A stretch of 64,000 nt of DNA from Corynebacterium simulans. GTDB taxonomy: Bacteria; Actinomycetota; Actinomycetes; Mycobacteriales; Mycobacteriaceae. The notes under the pieces are model-generated. The model saw only the letters and a program-made list of their open reading frames with translations. It had not been told where the DNA came from and did no database searches. The DNA lies in contig NZ_CP014634.1 of the NCBI RefSeq assembly GCF_001586215.1, positions 682,001 through 746,000 on the forward strand. The letters are read 5' to 3'. The translations under genes and the position numbers were made by a program. Positions 10,701-18,165 of the stretch are shown piece by piece (the first letter of the stretch is position 1; each line of letters opens with the position of its first letter).

Positions 10701-10955
10701 AGATTCCTTGGAGGTGGAAACAACCAGAATGCCCGAAGGATCGGCGCCGCTGCGCAGCTTTTCCAAAACCACGTCAATCAGCAGGCTGGAAACGCCGGCA
10801 CCAGCCGAGCCTAAAACGCGCCAGGCACCTTTTTGCGGCAGCGGAAAATCCCAAGTGCGCGTGCTGTAATTGGCATGGCGCGGCACGAGGCGCACTTGAG
10901 GGGAAGGCGGCAAAACGACGCCTACACGGGCAGTAGAACGGGGATCGTAACTCAC
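7779..10955 (-). CDS. adnA: AdnA subunit of the AdnAB helicase-nuclease, with degenerate Walker A
   Basis: 1058 aa, UvrD-like motor plus RecB/AddB-type nuclease. The Walker A position reads GSAGAGVSS (residues 49-57): Val55 (codon GTT at 10793-10791) stands where the catalytic lysine should be, and motif II reads VDDAQ instead of DE-Q. Motif III GDPDQAVFAFRGA is intact. The nuclease has GYMDRLV, VDLKTG (about 926) and QLKTYQLAL. Cys805, Cys1034, Cys1037 and Cys1043 form the C...C-x2-C-x5-C iron-sulfur staple typical of AddB/Cas4-like nucleases. The motor is therefore probably ATPase-dead while the nuclease looks intact. GTG start, 4-bp overlap with the gene upstream. Confidence 0.92.
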   Translation of the reverse strand: MSYDPRSTARVGVVLPPSPQVRLVPRHANYSTRTWDFPLPQKGAWRVLGSAGAGVSSLLIDVVLEKLRSGADPSGILVVSTSKESGAILRRELAEHLEDYAAQASMVRSVHSLAFALLRNAADEEIRLITGAEQDAVIRELLEGQAEEHRGSWPAEVRPALTFEGFARQLRDLLLRAIERGQGPDELMELGKKYDRPMWTAAGEFLLEYERTQQLAGLHSYSAAELVNEVLLRSSATENHPWHTIIVDDAQLLDPTSGLLVQKLSRGAELTVVAGDPDQAVFAFRGANSEFLTSFPAEHELVLDEPRRRPAPACISIVDSRSTLRDVVADAVRRRHLEDGVDWRDIAVIVRSSGDIGQIRRTLLAAGVPVHINPTDVILAEQRLVKSVLLALRALEHELSNAELEDLVTGPVGGADPVTLRRLIRGLRRWAPQARGIDSLRGLLEGQLPDFAGLLTEREETILERIRAIVQAGRAAIGAQASIEEILWEVWNATGLDARLQAAALRGGATGSQADRDLDAMMALFDAAGDYSERRPGASLDSFLRHIEEQELPTGVRDRRSAIPQAVEVITAHGAVGREWDTVVIAGAQEGAWPSLGETGSIFEQEALIDLLDRSITPGTPVSHVASRLREERRLFHVATTRHRARLLLAAVDAPDADVPEEPSRFISEFARQGSVDVPGAVERREANKRLRAVRLPQELGLQVAEPEPVSVRGEREIDPLEVAVLSVPSFVAQLRRVVMDPESGEAERSQAARQLARLAKAGVPGAHPEQWWAARSVAVAEETEDSGTPTGRVSPSRVEALLRCPLNAVLGNLSEEEETPLALLRGTMAHAYLEALGRGVDPELGKKMVKDAFGLILNAPSWKRDSELADFERLLERTHQWALDTASTFELVGVEVPVSVEVMPGIKVAGYMDRLVKAGEDYMVVDLKTGSSAPSREEAKDNAQLKTYQLALAHGQLCDANEDKAHGPVIRTGEGMARGGGVLVYPGTDQKSITSRDQAAVLPEELEEFAGKLPALVAELSSQHLTARENESCGRCAIRSICPIQAEGKQVSDELAD

Positions 10956-11731
10956 CCGTTTAGTATTTCAGATGCCCTGGACACCAGCAGAGCTTCGACC
11001 CTTTCAATATTCGAACGCGTGGTTGACTTCGAAGCGGGATGCAAGTTATTGACGTAGCGGCGATAAGCTGAGGCACGCAACAACAACTGCGGCATACCTG
11101 GCACGTGTCCAAAGCGCGAACAAATTCCATCATCCACAGACTCGGCTACTAGGCCGTCGACAATAACGAGTGCCGCGCTCCAGCCCAGTGGACGTGGGGC
11201 TGCGGAAGGCACGACGTCGACAAGCGCCGGCGGATTCGCCCCAGAGTAAACGGTCGTGCCCAGCACGTCCACGTGCGCGATGCCCACGGGGAGGCTATCA
11301 GTTAGCTCCGCCGAATAGGCCTCCCCTGTCTCCGCCCAAGCGGCACGCTCGGCGCGAGCGAAAACGTCGTCACGCTGGCCAACATTCGGCATAGGAAATG
11401 TAGAAAGCGCCGCGTCCAAGCGCAAGGCCATCTGTGCGGTTTCATCGATGCGCCCACGCAGCTGCCCTGGAACATACTGATTGGCCTTCCAGCCCGCAGC
11501 TGTAAAACGGGCATCCGTGCTAAGGACCGGCCTCACCACGCGCGCGCCTTCTACGACGAGCTTCTCACGGACCTTGGCGGACCATCCGGAAAGCTCGTTG
11601 GCGCGGGCGAAGACAACGTCACCTACCTTGATGCCGTGATCCCACTCCGGTCCCAGAACCTCACTTTGGACCTGGCGGAGATTGGCGCCAGCGTGAAATG
11701 CATTCAGCACGTGCTCTGGAGGAAGCAACAT
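10952..11731 (-). CDS. TIGR02569-family actinobacterial protein
   Basis: 259 aa, soluble, with no signal peptide or membrane segment. It resembles the actinobacteria-only TIGR02569 family (Rv3205c by position and from memory). Conserved-looking stretches include LLPPEHVLNAFHAG at the N-terminus and a central block with WDHGIKVGDVVFARANE. Weak kinase-like or aminoglycoside-phosphotransferase-like folds have been suggested for such proteins, but I see no clear catalytic loop and assign no activity. The ATG is preceded by GGAG 6 bases upstream, inside the DUF3152 stop region, and its stop overlaps adnA by 4 bp: it is part of the adnAB operon. Confidence 0.75.
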   Translation of the reverse strand: MLLPPEHVLNAFHAGANLRQVQSEVLGPEWDHGIKVGDVVFARANELSGWSAKVREKLVVEGARVVRPVLSTDARFTAAGWKANQYVPGQLRGRIDETAQMALRLDAALSTFPMPNVGQRDDVFARAERAAWAETGEAYSAELTDSLPVGIAHVDVLGTTVYSGANPPALVDVVPSAAPRPLGWSAALVIVDGLVAESVDDGICSRFGHVPGMPQLLLRASAYRRYVNNLHPASKSTTRSNIERVEALLVSRASEILNG

Positions 11732-11740
11732 TTAGTTCTC

Positions 11741-12691
11741 CTATTCCGGCTTATGCGGATCTTTAACCCGCGGGTTTGGATACGGCCATGGATTCGGCTC
11801 GCAGGTTACATCCTCGTTGGGATAGACTTCTTTGGAATCTTTTTCATAGAGCTCAGCGTTGTTCAAGCTAAGCGTCTGCTGCATCATGACCGGCGCAAGC
11901 TTCCCGTTGCCGCCACACGCCTGGTGGGAGGCATAGCCAATGGCATGGCCAAACTCGTGGTTGATGAGGTACTGGCGGTAATTGCCCAAGTCACCTTCGA
12001 ATGGCAGCGCCCCGCGCACCCAGCGGGACTCGTTGAGATTGACCGTGGACTCACCAGTGATTCCGGTGTGGCAGGAAGTTTCCGTTTCCAGCTGCGCGCC
12101 GCAGAGCTCAGCGGTGGTTTCCAGGGAGGTCAAGCGAATACGCGTATCCGGATTTTCATCGGCCTTTACGTGGGCGAATTCGAAGTCACCGGTAGCCGTC
12201 CAACCGCGTGGATCCCCCAGCGTTGCATCGACCATGGCAGCAAAGGCGGAGTCGCCTCCGTACGGGGTCGTGTCGACGCCGTTTTCAATCTCTACCGAGT
12301 AACGAACCTTCTTCTTGCCGCCCTTACCCGCATGCGCGCCGGCGGTACCCGCATCGCGGTAAGTATCGTCGCCCTTTTCCGAGAAATCACCGCCGGCAGG
12401 TAGCCCCTCCTTCGCCACAGCAATGTGGCTGGCCTTGGCGGGATCGGGGCCTACTCGGTCTTCTTCGGAGGTAGCCGCCGCGTCTCTGCCGGAAGCTACG
12501 GTGGCCTCTTCTTCTTGCGCGGGACGTGCGACGTCGACAAGCACCCACACGGTCAGCACCACCATCACTGGGATCGCAACAACGCGCCACCAACCATAAG
12601 CCTGTGCAAACCTGACGATCCACGGATCTTGGCCAGGCTTGCGGTGCGGGTGACGTGGGGCGCGTTGCGAACTATCCACAGGGCTTTTCAT
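11741..12691 (-). CDS. DUF3152 membrane-anchored zincin-like protein
   Basis: About 316 aa from the ATG at 12691. A basic N-tail rich in H/R/P is followed by one TM segment (WWRVVAIPVMVVLTVWVLV), an acidic linker, and an extracytoplasmic DUF3152 domain. HEFGHAIGYASH in that domain is an HExxH zinc-peptidase motif with a third His in HExxHxxGxxxH spacing, as in metzincins. Four cysteines (CGAQ, TSCHTG, QACGG, VTCEP) could form disulfides outside the cell. Substrate unknown. An upstream TTG (12748) would add 19 residues; I prefer the later ATG because it leaves a normal cytoplasmic tail, but neither has a strong ribosome site. Confidence 0.8.
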   Translation of the reverse strand: MKSPVDSSQRAPRHPHRKPGQDPWIVRFAQAYGWWRVVAIPVMVVLTVWVLVDVARPAQEEEATVASGRDAAATSEEDRVGPDPAKASHIAVAKEGLPAGGDFSEKGDDTYRDAGTAGAHAGKGGKKKVRYSVEIENGVDTTPYGGDSAFAAMVDATLGDPRGWTATGDFEFAHVKADENPDTRIRLTSLETTAELCGAQLETETSCHTGITGESTVNLNESRWVRGALPFEGDLGNYRQYLINHEFGHAIGYASHQACGGNGKLAPVMMQQTLSLNNAELYEKDSKEVYPNEDVTCEPNPWPYPNPRVKDPHKPE

Positions 12692-12759
12692 GAGGAAATA
12701 GATTACCCGTTGCGCCCTTTTTGAGGGCAATTCCTCGCTTGGGCGCAAACCTCATGGGT

Positions 12760-12984
12760 TTAAGCGCCTGCAAAACCGACGGCATGGGTCTTAGCGACGC
12801 CGATTTCTGCATAGACCACACGGTCAGTGCGGACGATGTACTTGCGGCCCTTGGTGTCTTCCAACTCCAAGGTAGCGTTATCTGCCAATGCGGAATTGAC
12901 CTTGGCTACCAGCTCTTCCTGAGTGCCCTCTGCGTGAATGACGAGCTCACGGGCGGTGTCTGCGAAACCAATCTTGATATCCAT
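12760..12984 (-). CDS. DUF3107 small conserved protein
   Basis: 74 aa, matching the actinobacterial DUF3107 family (TB9.4/Rv3208A in M. tuberculosis, from memory), including MDIKIGFADTARELVI at the start and a C-terminal VAKTHAVGFAG. It is acidic and small, with no catalytic motif, and its function is unknown. A strong ribosome site (AAGGAGGAGA) precedes the ATG. It is transcribed away from the helicase gene at 13061. Confidence 0.88.
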   Translation of the reverse strand: MDIKIGFADTARELVIHAEGTQEELVAKVNSALADNATLELEDTKGRKYIVRTDRVVYAEIGVAKTHAVGFAGA

Positions 12985-13060
12985 GGAAAGGTCTCCTCCT
13001 TAAAAGTTTAATTTAAAGTCTCAATGGCCCCACTATAGCCGTACCGGCTACTATCAAGTT

Positions 13061-14386
13061 GTGTCATTTCAACAGTCTGAGCCCTCGCAATCACCTACCT
13101 TTGCGTCCCTCGGCGTCGCAGCAGAGATCGTAGATGCCCTGGCCAGCCGCGGAATTGAGCGCACGTTCGCCATTCAGGAACTGACTCTTCCGATCGCGCT
13201 CGGCGGACAAGACCTCATCGGCCAAGCCCGCACTGGCATGGGAAAGACGCTCGGCTTCGGCATCCCAGTTCTAGATCGTGTGTTTGACGACGCCGATATT
13301 AAGGAACTAGACGGCACCCCTCGCGCCCTCATCGTGGTTCCTACTCGCGAGCTTGCGGTCCAAGTCGGCGAAGATCTTTCAGCTGCTGCTCGCAATCTCC
13401 CGGTCCGCCTTGCCACTTTGTACGGCGGGCGCCCTTATGAAGAGCAGATCAAGATGCTCAACAAAGGCGTCGATGTTGTCGTAGGTACCCCGGGCCGCCT
13501 TTTGGATCTGGTTCAGCAAGGCCACTTGAACCTCGAGCACGTGGCAATCCTCGTGCTCGACGAGGCCGACGAGATGCTTGATCTGGGATTCTTGCCAGAT
13601 ATTGAAAAGATTCTGGAAGCTCTCCACGGCAATGCGCACCAAACCATGCTGTTTTCTGCCACCATGCCTGGCCCTATTTTGACCTTGGCACGTACTTTCA
13701 TGTCGCGGCCTATCCATATCCGCGCCGAATCAGGCGACGAGAACCAAACTCATGCTTCTACCCGCAAGGTGACCTTCCAGGCTCACCGCATGGACAAGTT
13801 GGCAATTGTCTCCCGCGCGCTGCAGGCGGAAGGCCGCGGCAAGACCATCATCTTCGCCCGTACCAAGCGCTCGGCAGCGGAAGTTGCAGACGAACTAGCT
13901 CAGCGCGGGTTTAGAGTCGGCGCAGTGCACGGTGATTTGGGCCAAGCAGCGCGTGAAAAGTCCCTCAACGCATTCCGCGGGGGCAAGGTGGAAATTCTCG
14001 TCGCCACCGACGTTGCCGCACGCGGTATCGACGTCGACGATGTCACCCACGTCATCAACTATCAGGTTCCAGATGACCCTATGACCTTTGTCCACCGCAT
14101 TGGCCGCACTGGCCGCGCAGGCCATACCGGCACCGCAATCACCTTGGTGGGCTACGACGAGCTGGGTAAATGGCGCTTTATCAACGACGAACTCGACCTC
14201 AACGAAGCAGAACCGCCGCAGTGGTTTAGCACCTCCCCCGAGCTTGCCGAGGCCCTAGGTTTTGAAGAGGGCATTGCCGAGTCCGTCGGCCCCGCGACTA
14301 AGGTAATCGGCACAACCCGCCTGCGCGAAAAGCCTTCGCCACGCAATTCCACCCGAACCCGCCGTTCCAGGAGCCGCCGTCGATGA
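13061..14386 (+). CDS. DEAD-box ATP-dependent RNA helicase (RhlE-like)
   Basis: 441 aa. All DEAD-box motifs are visible in order: F..LGV and Q-motif (FAIQELTLPIAL), motif I ARTGMGKT, PTRELAVQV (Ia), TPGRL (Ib), DEADEMLD (II), SATM (III), TIIFARTK (IV), ATDVAARGIDV (V) and HRIGRTGRAG (VI). The C-terminal tail ends in an Arg/Ser-rich run that probably binds RNA. The start is GTG. The position equals Rv3211 (rhlE) of M. tuberculosis. The role is RNA remodelling or ribosome assembly, inferred from family. The stop overlaps the next gene by 4 bp (ATGA), so the two are co-translated. Confidence 0.93.
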   Translation: MSFQQSEPSQSPTFASLGVAAEIVDALASRGIERTFAIQELTLPIALGGQDLIGQARTGMGKTLGFGIPVLDRVFDDADIKELDGTPRALIVVPTRELAVQVGEDLSAAARNLPVRLATLYGGRPYEEQIKMLNKGVDVVVGTPGRLLDLVQQGHLNLEHVAILVLDEADEMLDLGFLPDIEKILEALHGNAHQTMLFSATMPGPILTLARTFMSRPIHIRAESGDENQTHASTRKVTFQAHRMDKLAIVSRALQAEGRGKTIIFARTKRSAAEVADELAQRGFRVGAVHGDLGQAAREKSLNAFRGGKVEILVATDVAARGIDVDDVTHVINYQVPDDPMTFVHRIGRTGRAGHTGTAITLVGYDELGKWRFINDELDLNEAEPPQWFSTSPELAEALGFEEGIAESVGPATKVIGTTRLREKPSPRNSTRTRRSRSRRR

Positions 14387-15621
14387 GCAAGACCCCAATC
14401 CTTCGCGCGAGCGCGACTGACTGGAAGTTGACTGGCGCCATCGCTGCGGTGTGTGCGATCGCTGTAGGAGGAGCCTACTTTAGCGCCGATATCCGCGACT
14501 CTGAGCTGGTTCCGGCAAGCCATGCCATGCCTGACGACGTCGAGGTGCTCGCGGAACCCCCGGTCAAGCTTGCCGAATCCTTCCGCTTGCCCAATACGCC
14601 CGTGCCGGGCCAATACCGCGCGCTTTCTGCGAAGGGGCTGACCATCACGCACGAGGGTGAAACAATTACTGCCTCTGACCCGAATGGCAATCCGGTATGG
14701 CACTACACGCGTGCGGGTTTAGACTTGTGTTCCCTGGGCACTGCTTGGGGCAAGGTAGTTGCCACCTACCGCACCGGCGTGGGCTGTGGCGATACCGTGG
14801 CTATTGATGCGGCGACGGGTCAGTACTCGGATACGCGCAGCGCTATCAATTCCGAAGATGTCGTGGCCATTGCCTCCAATGACCGAGTAGGCACCGTCTC
14901 TACTGAACGCGTAGACATTTGGCGCTCGGACATGGTGCGCACCATCGAGTACGGCGATGTTAAGGCCAAGCAAGAGCCGGATATGCAGGAACACGAGGAG
15001 TGTTCCATCACCTCGGCTCTAACGCGCACTGAAAACCTCGCCGTTACTGAGTCCTGCCCAGAGAATCCAAACGTTACGTCGCTGCGCCTGATGGGCGCCA
15101 CCCCGGAGGATTCGCGTAAGCCGGAGATTTCCGCCGATGCCACCATGGATAATCAAGGCTCGAGGCTAATTGCAGTGGGCCAAAAGGCCGCGGCGGTCTA
15201 TCAGCCCGGCGAGACCCCGCGCATCGATTCTTACTCTGAGACCGGCGAAAAGACCGCCTCACAACCGGTTGCGCCTTCCCCGGAGGTTAATAACTCTTCG
15301 ACGCCTTTCGCACCGGCTACAGCGGATCTTCCACACCACATGTCTTGGTTTGATGGCCAGCGCCTCTATTTGTTTACTCCGACTACGCTCAAGGTGGACC
15401 ACGTCTTTGAGGACGCAATCGGAACCGGCATGGCAGTAGGAGATCGCCTGCTTATGCCAACCGATGAGGGAATCGCAGTGGTCAACTGGAGCACCGGTGA
15501 AACCGAACGCAACATCCCCGTCGACCGCGGCGACTACGAGGGCCCCGTCTTCCTCACGCAGTCTGGAACCGCCATCGTGGAACAACGCGGCGACACCGCA
15601 GTGGGCCTTAGCGCGCTTTAA
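14383..15621 (+). CDS. Membrane-anchored PQQ-like propeller protein (Rv3212-like)
   Basis: 412 aa. An N-terminal TM or signal anchor (about residues 15-35, GAIAAVCAIAVGGAYFSADI) precedes an extracytoplasmic domain with repeated beta-propeller-like units such as ITASDPNGNPVWHYTRAGL and TVAIDAATGQYSDTRSA. Paired cysteines (DLCSLG/GVGCGD, EECSI/ESCPE) fit disulfides outside the cytoplasm. It matches the Rv3212 position behind the DEAD-box helicase. No enzymatic residues are recognisable. Translation is coupled to the helicase by a 4-bp overlap, although the products act in different compartments. Function unknown. Confidence 0.75.
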   Translation: MSKTPILRASATDWKLTGAIAAVCAIAVGGAYFSADIRDSELVPASHAMPDDVEVLAEPPVKLAESFRLPNTPVPGQYRALSAKGLTITHEGETITASDPNGNPVWHYTRAGLDLCSLGTAWGKVVATYRTGVGCGDTVAIDAATGQYSDTRSAINSEDVVAIASNDRVGTVSTERVDIWRSDMVRTIEYGDVKAKQEPDMQEHEECSITSALTRTENLAVTESCPENPNVTSLRLMGATPEDSRKPEISADATMDNQGSRLIAVGQKAAAVYQPGETPRIDSYSETGEKTASQPVAPSPEVNNSSTPFAPATADLPHHMSWFDGQRLYLFTPTTLKVDHVFEDAIGTGMAVGDRLLMPTDEGIAVVNWSTGETERNIPVDRGDYEGPVFLTQSGTAIVEQRGDTAVGLSAL

Positions 15622-15659
15622 AGCGCTGCCCGCACAATCGCCGCTGCCAGCGGCCCTAG

Positions 15660-16154
15660 CTAGCCACGAAAGTTGGCCTCGGCCCACTTCGCGGAGTCCG
15701 GCACGACCATCACGAAATACAGCGCGGCAAGAGCGCTGGCAAGAGTGATAACACCCAGCACCGCAGCGCCGCCGCTAAACATCTGGAAAGAGCTCGCGGC
15801 AAGGATGATCTCGACGAGGACCACTGCTCCCCTGCCCCAGCGCTTACCCTTTACAAAGGCTAGGGCACCGATAATCACAAAGCCGAACACGATGAAGATG
15901 AAGACAGCGGTGCCGAAACCAACGAAGTTGGAAGCGCCTGCCTCAGAGACCATCGAAGCGTTCTCAGCACCCTTCAATTCACGGATAATGAGGAAGAGGC
16001 CGAAGGCAATAACAGCCACGGACTGCACGATGGCAATGCCCGCAGCAATCAGCACCGAGCGCGGCGCGCCCGAATTCGCCGCGGCGCTTTTTTCAAACTT
16101 TTTGGCAGTGTTCTTCTTCGAATTCTTCTCAGTCACGCGCCACAGTCTACTCAC
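15660..16154 (-). CDS. Hypothetical four-TM membrane protein
   Basis: 164 aa. A Lys-rich cytoplasmic N-tail (NSKKNTAKKFEKS) is followed by four hydrophobic segments at about 33-55, 74-97, 105-124 and 126-147. The short C-tail ends PDSAKWAEANFRG, a motif found in many corynebacterial small membrane proteins. A GTG codon after MSRLWR could be the true start. I do not recognise a named family. It faces aroma-neutral neighbours only: it converges with the propeller gene (38-bp gap) and diverges from the whiB1 region. Confidence 0.65.
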   Translation of the reverse strand: MSRLWRVTEKNSKKNTAKKFEKSAAANSGAPRSVLIAAGIAIVQSVAVIAFGLFLIIRELKGAENASMVSEAGASNFVGFGTAVFIFIVFGFVIIGALAFVKGKRWGRGAVVLVEIILAASSFQMFSGGAAVLGVITLASALAALYFVMVVPDSAKWAEANFRG

Positions 16155-16697
16155 CTGTTTAAAGCATGAGACGCATTGTCATGCCGTTACGGCGCGCGGA
16201 TTTGATAACGCGTGGAAACAAGTACTGCCAATACGCGCCCTTAACTTTCGACGCGGATGCGCATCGGGGGCATCTGTCCAGAAGTAGATTTGACGGGATC
16301 CAAGTCACCACACTCACCTAAAATCACCCAAAGTGGCAGGTAAACTAATTATTGCCAGCTTTCTTGCAGGAAGAAGGGCGCCATTTTTCGCCGTTCACTT
16401 GCATGAAAGTCAGTGATCTTTGCCACAATTTATCTCTTAACCCTAGCGGGATGGAGGTAAACATGTCATGATTCTCAAGTAGCAAAAACAACGGGCTGTT
16501 TAAGCAGTCCAAAACTTGGAAAAACATCCAAGTGAACACAAAGTGAATCATGGCGGTGCCGACGCTGGCCCTAACTCGAGACAGGGCCCCACTGAGTGCA
16601 GACCGGTTCACTCCCACCCCTGTTAATTGCTGTAGTCCGCATTTGTGGACCGCAGAGACCTGTCATGCTGTCTAAATTTTGTTAGGAGATTTCAATC
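16155..16697 (+). promoter_or_regulatory. Long intergenic leader/promoter region of whiB1
   Basis: 543 bp without a convincing gene. Two clean inverted repeats lie in it: ACTTGG-8-CCAAGT (16514-16533) and GGCCCT-10-AGGGCC (16567-16588). TAAATT near 16673 is a candidate -10, and GGAG about 11 bases before the ATG is the ribosome site. I found no good CRP/GlxR palindrome (TGTGA-N6-TCACA), although mycobacterial whiB1 is CRP-controlled. The region could hold a long 5' UTR or a small RNA. Confidence 0.4.
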
Positions 16698-16958
16698 ATG
16701 GATTGGCGCCACGAAGCTGTTTGCCGCGACGAAGACCCAGAGCTGTTCTTCCCAGTAGGCAACTCCGGCCCTGCACTTACCCAGATCGCAAAGGCCAAGC
16801 TGGTTTGCAACCGCTGCCCAGTTTCCTCCGCTTGCCTGAAGTGGGCACTGGAGTCCGGCCAGGATGCCGGCGTCTGGGGCGGTATGTCTGAGGAAGAGCG
16901 CCGCGCTCTCAAGCGCCGCCGCAACCGCGGCCGCGGCCGCGCACGCGTTACCGTTTAA
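16698..16958 (+). CDS. whiB1: WhiB-family transcriptional regulator WhiB1 (WhcE-type)
   Basis: 86 aa. It carries the four cluster cysteines C9, C37, C40 and C46 (C-x27-C-x2-C-x5-C), the GVWGG turn at 58-62 and a basic DNA-contacting tail (RRALKRRRNRGRGRARV). WhiB1 binds a [4Fe-4S] cluster that reacts with nitric oxide and works with the housekeeping sigma factor. The N-terminus MDWRHEAVCRDEDPELFFP is close to the mycobacterial protein. In C. glutamicum the gene at this place next to sigH-rshA is named whcE (from memory) and is linked to oxidative stress. The long leader suggests heavy regulation. Confidence 0.92.
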   Translation: MDWRHEAVCRDEDPELFFPVGNSGPALTQIAKAKLVCNRCPVSSACLKWALESGQDAGVWGGMSEEERRALKRRRNRGRGRARVTV

Positions 16959-17072
16959 ATTTCACTCCCCTAATTCTCCGCTGACCTAACCCGATTTCCC
17001 ACCGGCTGATCCAGCCACTAAAGTCAGTGGGTAAGTAATTTATCCGCTCACCTATTAGCAAGGAGGCCGCCC

Positions 17073-17147
17073 ATGTCTAAGCGTGGTCGTAAGCGCAAGG
17101 ATCGCCGTAAGAAGAGTGCAAATCACGGCAAGCGTCCTAGCGCATAA
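17073..17147 (+). CDS. Small ribosomal subunit-associated/50S protein bL37 (AURKAIP1/COX24 family), 24 aa
   Basis: A 24-codon gene starting ATG at 17073, with a perfect AAGGAGG 6 bases upstream and TAA at 17145. The peptide is Lys/Arg-rich, starts MSKRGRKRKDRRKK and ends ANHGKRPSA, matching the 24-residue actinobacterial protein found in mycobacterial ribosomes and called bL37, related to mitochondrial AURKAIP1/COX24. It is too short for routine gene callers. It lies 114 bp after whiB1 and is followed at once by a strong terminator, so it may be transcribed with whiB1 or alone. Confidence 0.85.
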   Translation: MSKRGRKRKDRRKKSANHGKRPSA

Positions 17148-17161
17148 ATAAGCAGCACGAC

Positions 17162-17203
17162 AAAGGCTCGCTCTCCCTTCATTGAAGGAAGGCGAGCCTT
17201 TTG
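17162..17203 (+). terminator. Bidirectional intrinsic terminator between bL37 and rshA
   Basis: A 10-bp stem (AAAGGCTCGC / GCGAGCCTTT, 17162-17171 and 17192-17201) with an inner CCTTC/GAAGG extension is flanked by T on one side and A on the other. It can therefore end both the plus-strand bL37 transcript and the minus-strand sigH-rshA transcript. Confidence 0.8.
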
Positions 17204-17241
17204 CTGTATCTAAAATAAGCTGCTGAATCTACCTTTGGATT

Positions 17242-17514
17242 TTAATTCCAGCGAACCTCGGTACGAGTTATTTCGATGGTGATGCGCTGACGCAGCGACT
17301 GTGGCGCTTTGGTGCCAGAACAACACTTGCGAACGAGCGCACGAACCACTTCTTCGCTTTCAAGCCGTGCTTGGCATTCGTCGCACTGGGCAATATGTTC
17401 ACGGATTTCTAGCGCACGCGCATAGCTTGTGCGCTCATCCAATAGCTCGCAAAACAGTGCCTGGACCTCAGGAGAATTACATGCGCCGCAATTGTTTCCT
17501 GTAGCGTTGCTCAT
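17242..17514 (-). CDS. rshA: Zinc-binding anti-sigma factor RshA (RsrA-type)
   Basis: 90 aa. It contains the ZAS motif H40-x3-C44-x2-C47 (HIAQCDEC) plus further cysteines C9, C12 and C22 and a CC pair near residue 68, as expected of redox-switched anti-sigma factors. RshA holds SigH inactive until disulfide stress oxidises the cysteines and releases it. The start overlaps the sigH stop by 4 bp, so the pair is translationally coupled. Ends near a bidirectional terminator. Confidence 0.9.
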   Translation of the reverse strand: MSNATGNNCGACNSPEVQALFCELLDERTSYARALEIREHIAQCDECQARLESEEVVRALVRKCCSGTKAPQSLRQRITIEITRTEVRWN

Positions 17515-18125
17515 TGCTTCTCCTCCATGTCTGGGTGGTTGAGACCGATGCCTTCTTCTCTAGCCACGTCTTTCAACGCGCCACGAAGGAGTTTTCTTCC
17601 ACGATGTAGCCGGCTCATGACCGTGCCAAGTGGAGTGTCCATAATTTCTGCGATTTCCTTGTACGCCAGGCCTACGACGTCGGCGTAATAGACAACCATG
17701 CGATAATCCTCCGGCAAATCATTCATAGCCTCGGAGATCGCGGAATCCGGCATCAACTTCAATGCTTCAACTTCGGCCGATTCCAGGCCGGTCGAATCAT
17801 GGCCGGCAGTTGTATAGAGCTGAAAATCGCTCAAATCATCTGCTGAAGATTCCGCCGGGCGGCGCTTCGCCTTGCGATAGGAGTTGATGTAGGTATTGGT
17901 CATGATTCGGTAGAGCCAAGCTTTGAGGTTGGTGCCTTGCTTGAAGGAGCCAAAATTCTTATAAGCCTTCAGATAGGTCTCTTGAATCAAGTCTTCGGCG
18001 TCCTGCGGGTTGCGCGTAAGACGCATGGCTCCACCGTAGAGTTGGTCGAGTAAAGGCAGTGCTTGCTCCTCAAAGAGGCGCTGACTGTCCTTAGCGCTAG
18101 TAGTTTTTGTAGCCACGTATCCCAT
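17511..18125 (-). CDS. sigH: ECF sigma factor SigH (disulfide/heat stress)
   Basis: About 204 aa from the ATG at 18125 (a GTG at 18116 is an alternative; a longer frame to 18179 looks non-coding). Sigma region 2 ([20 protein letters not shown]...[19 protein letters not shown]) and region 4 ([45 protein letters not shown]) are both clear. SigH/SigR directs thioredoxin, mycothiol-recycling and chaperone genes. It is coupled to rshA downstream and divergent from ybaK with only about 40 bp between starts. I could not find a convincing GGAAT...GTT autoregulated promoter. Confidence 0.93.
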   Translation of the reverse strand: MGYVATKTTSAKDSQRLFEEQALPLLDQLYGGAMRLTRNPQDAEDLIQETYLKAYKNFGSFKQGTNLKAWLYRIMTNTYINSYRKAKRRPAESSADDLSDFQLYTTAGHDSTGLESAEVEALKLMPDSAISEAMNDLPEDYRMVVYYADVVGLAYKEIAEIMDTPLGTVMSRLHRGRKLLRGALKDVAREEGIGLNHPDMEEKQ

Positions 18126-18165
18126 CCTAATGGGTTGGCATGACGCGGCTACTAAAATGCGGCTT

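Noticed and set aside
16345..16617. Minus-strand frame of 90 codons in the whiB1 leader
   Set aside because: Low protein character, no ribosome site, and it covers the inverted repeats of the leader.
16155..16697. CRP/GlxR site upstream of whiB1
   Set aside because: I looked for TGTGA-N6-TCACA because mycobacterial whiB1 has one; AAGTGA...AAGTGA at 16530-16546 is a direct repeat, not the palindrome.
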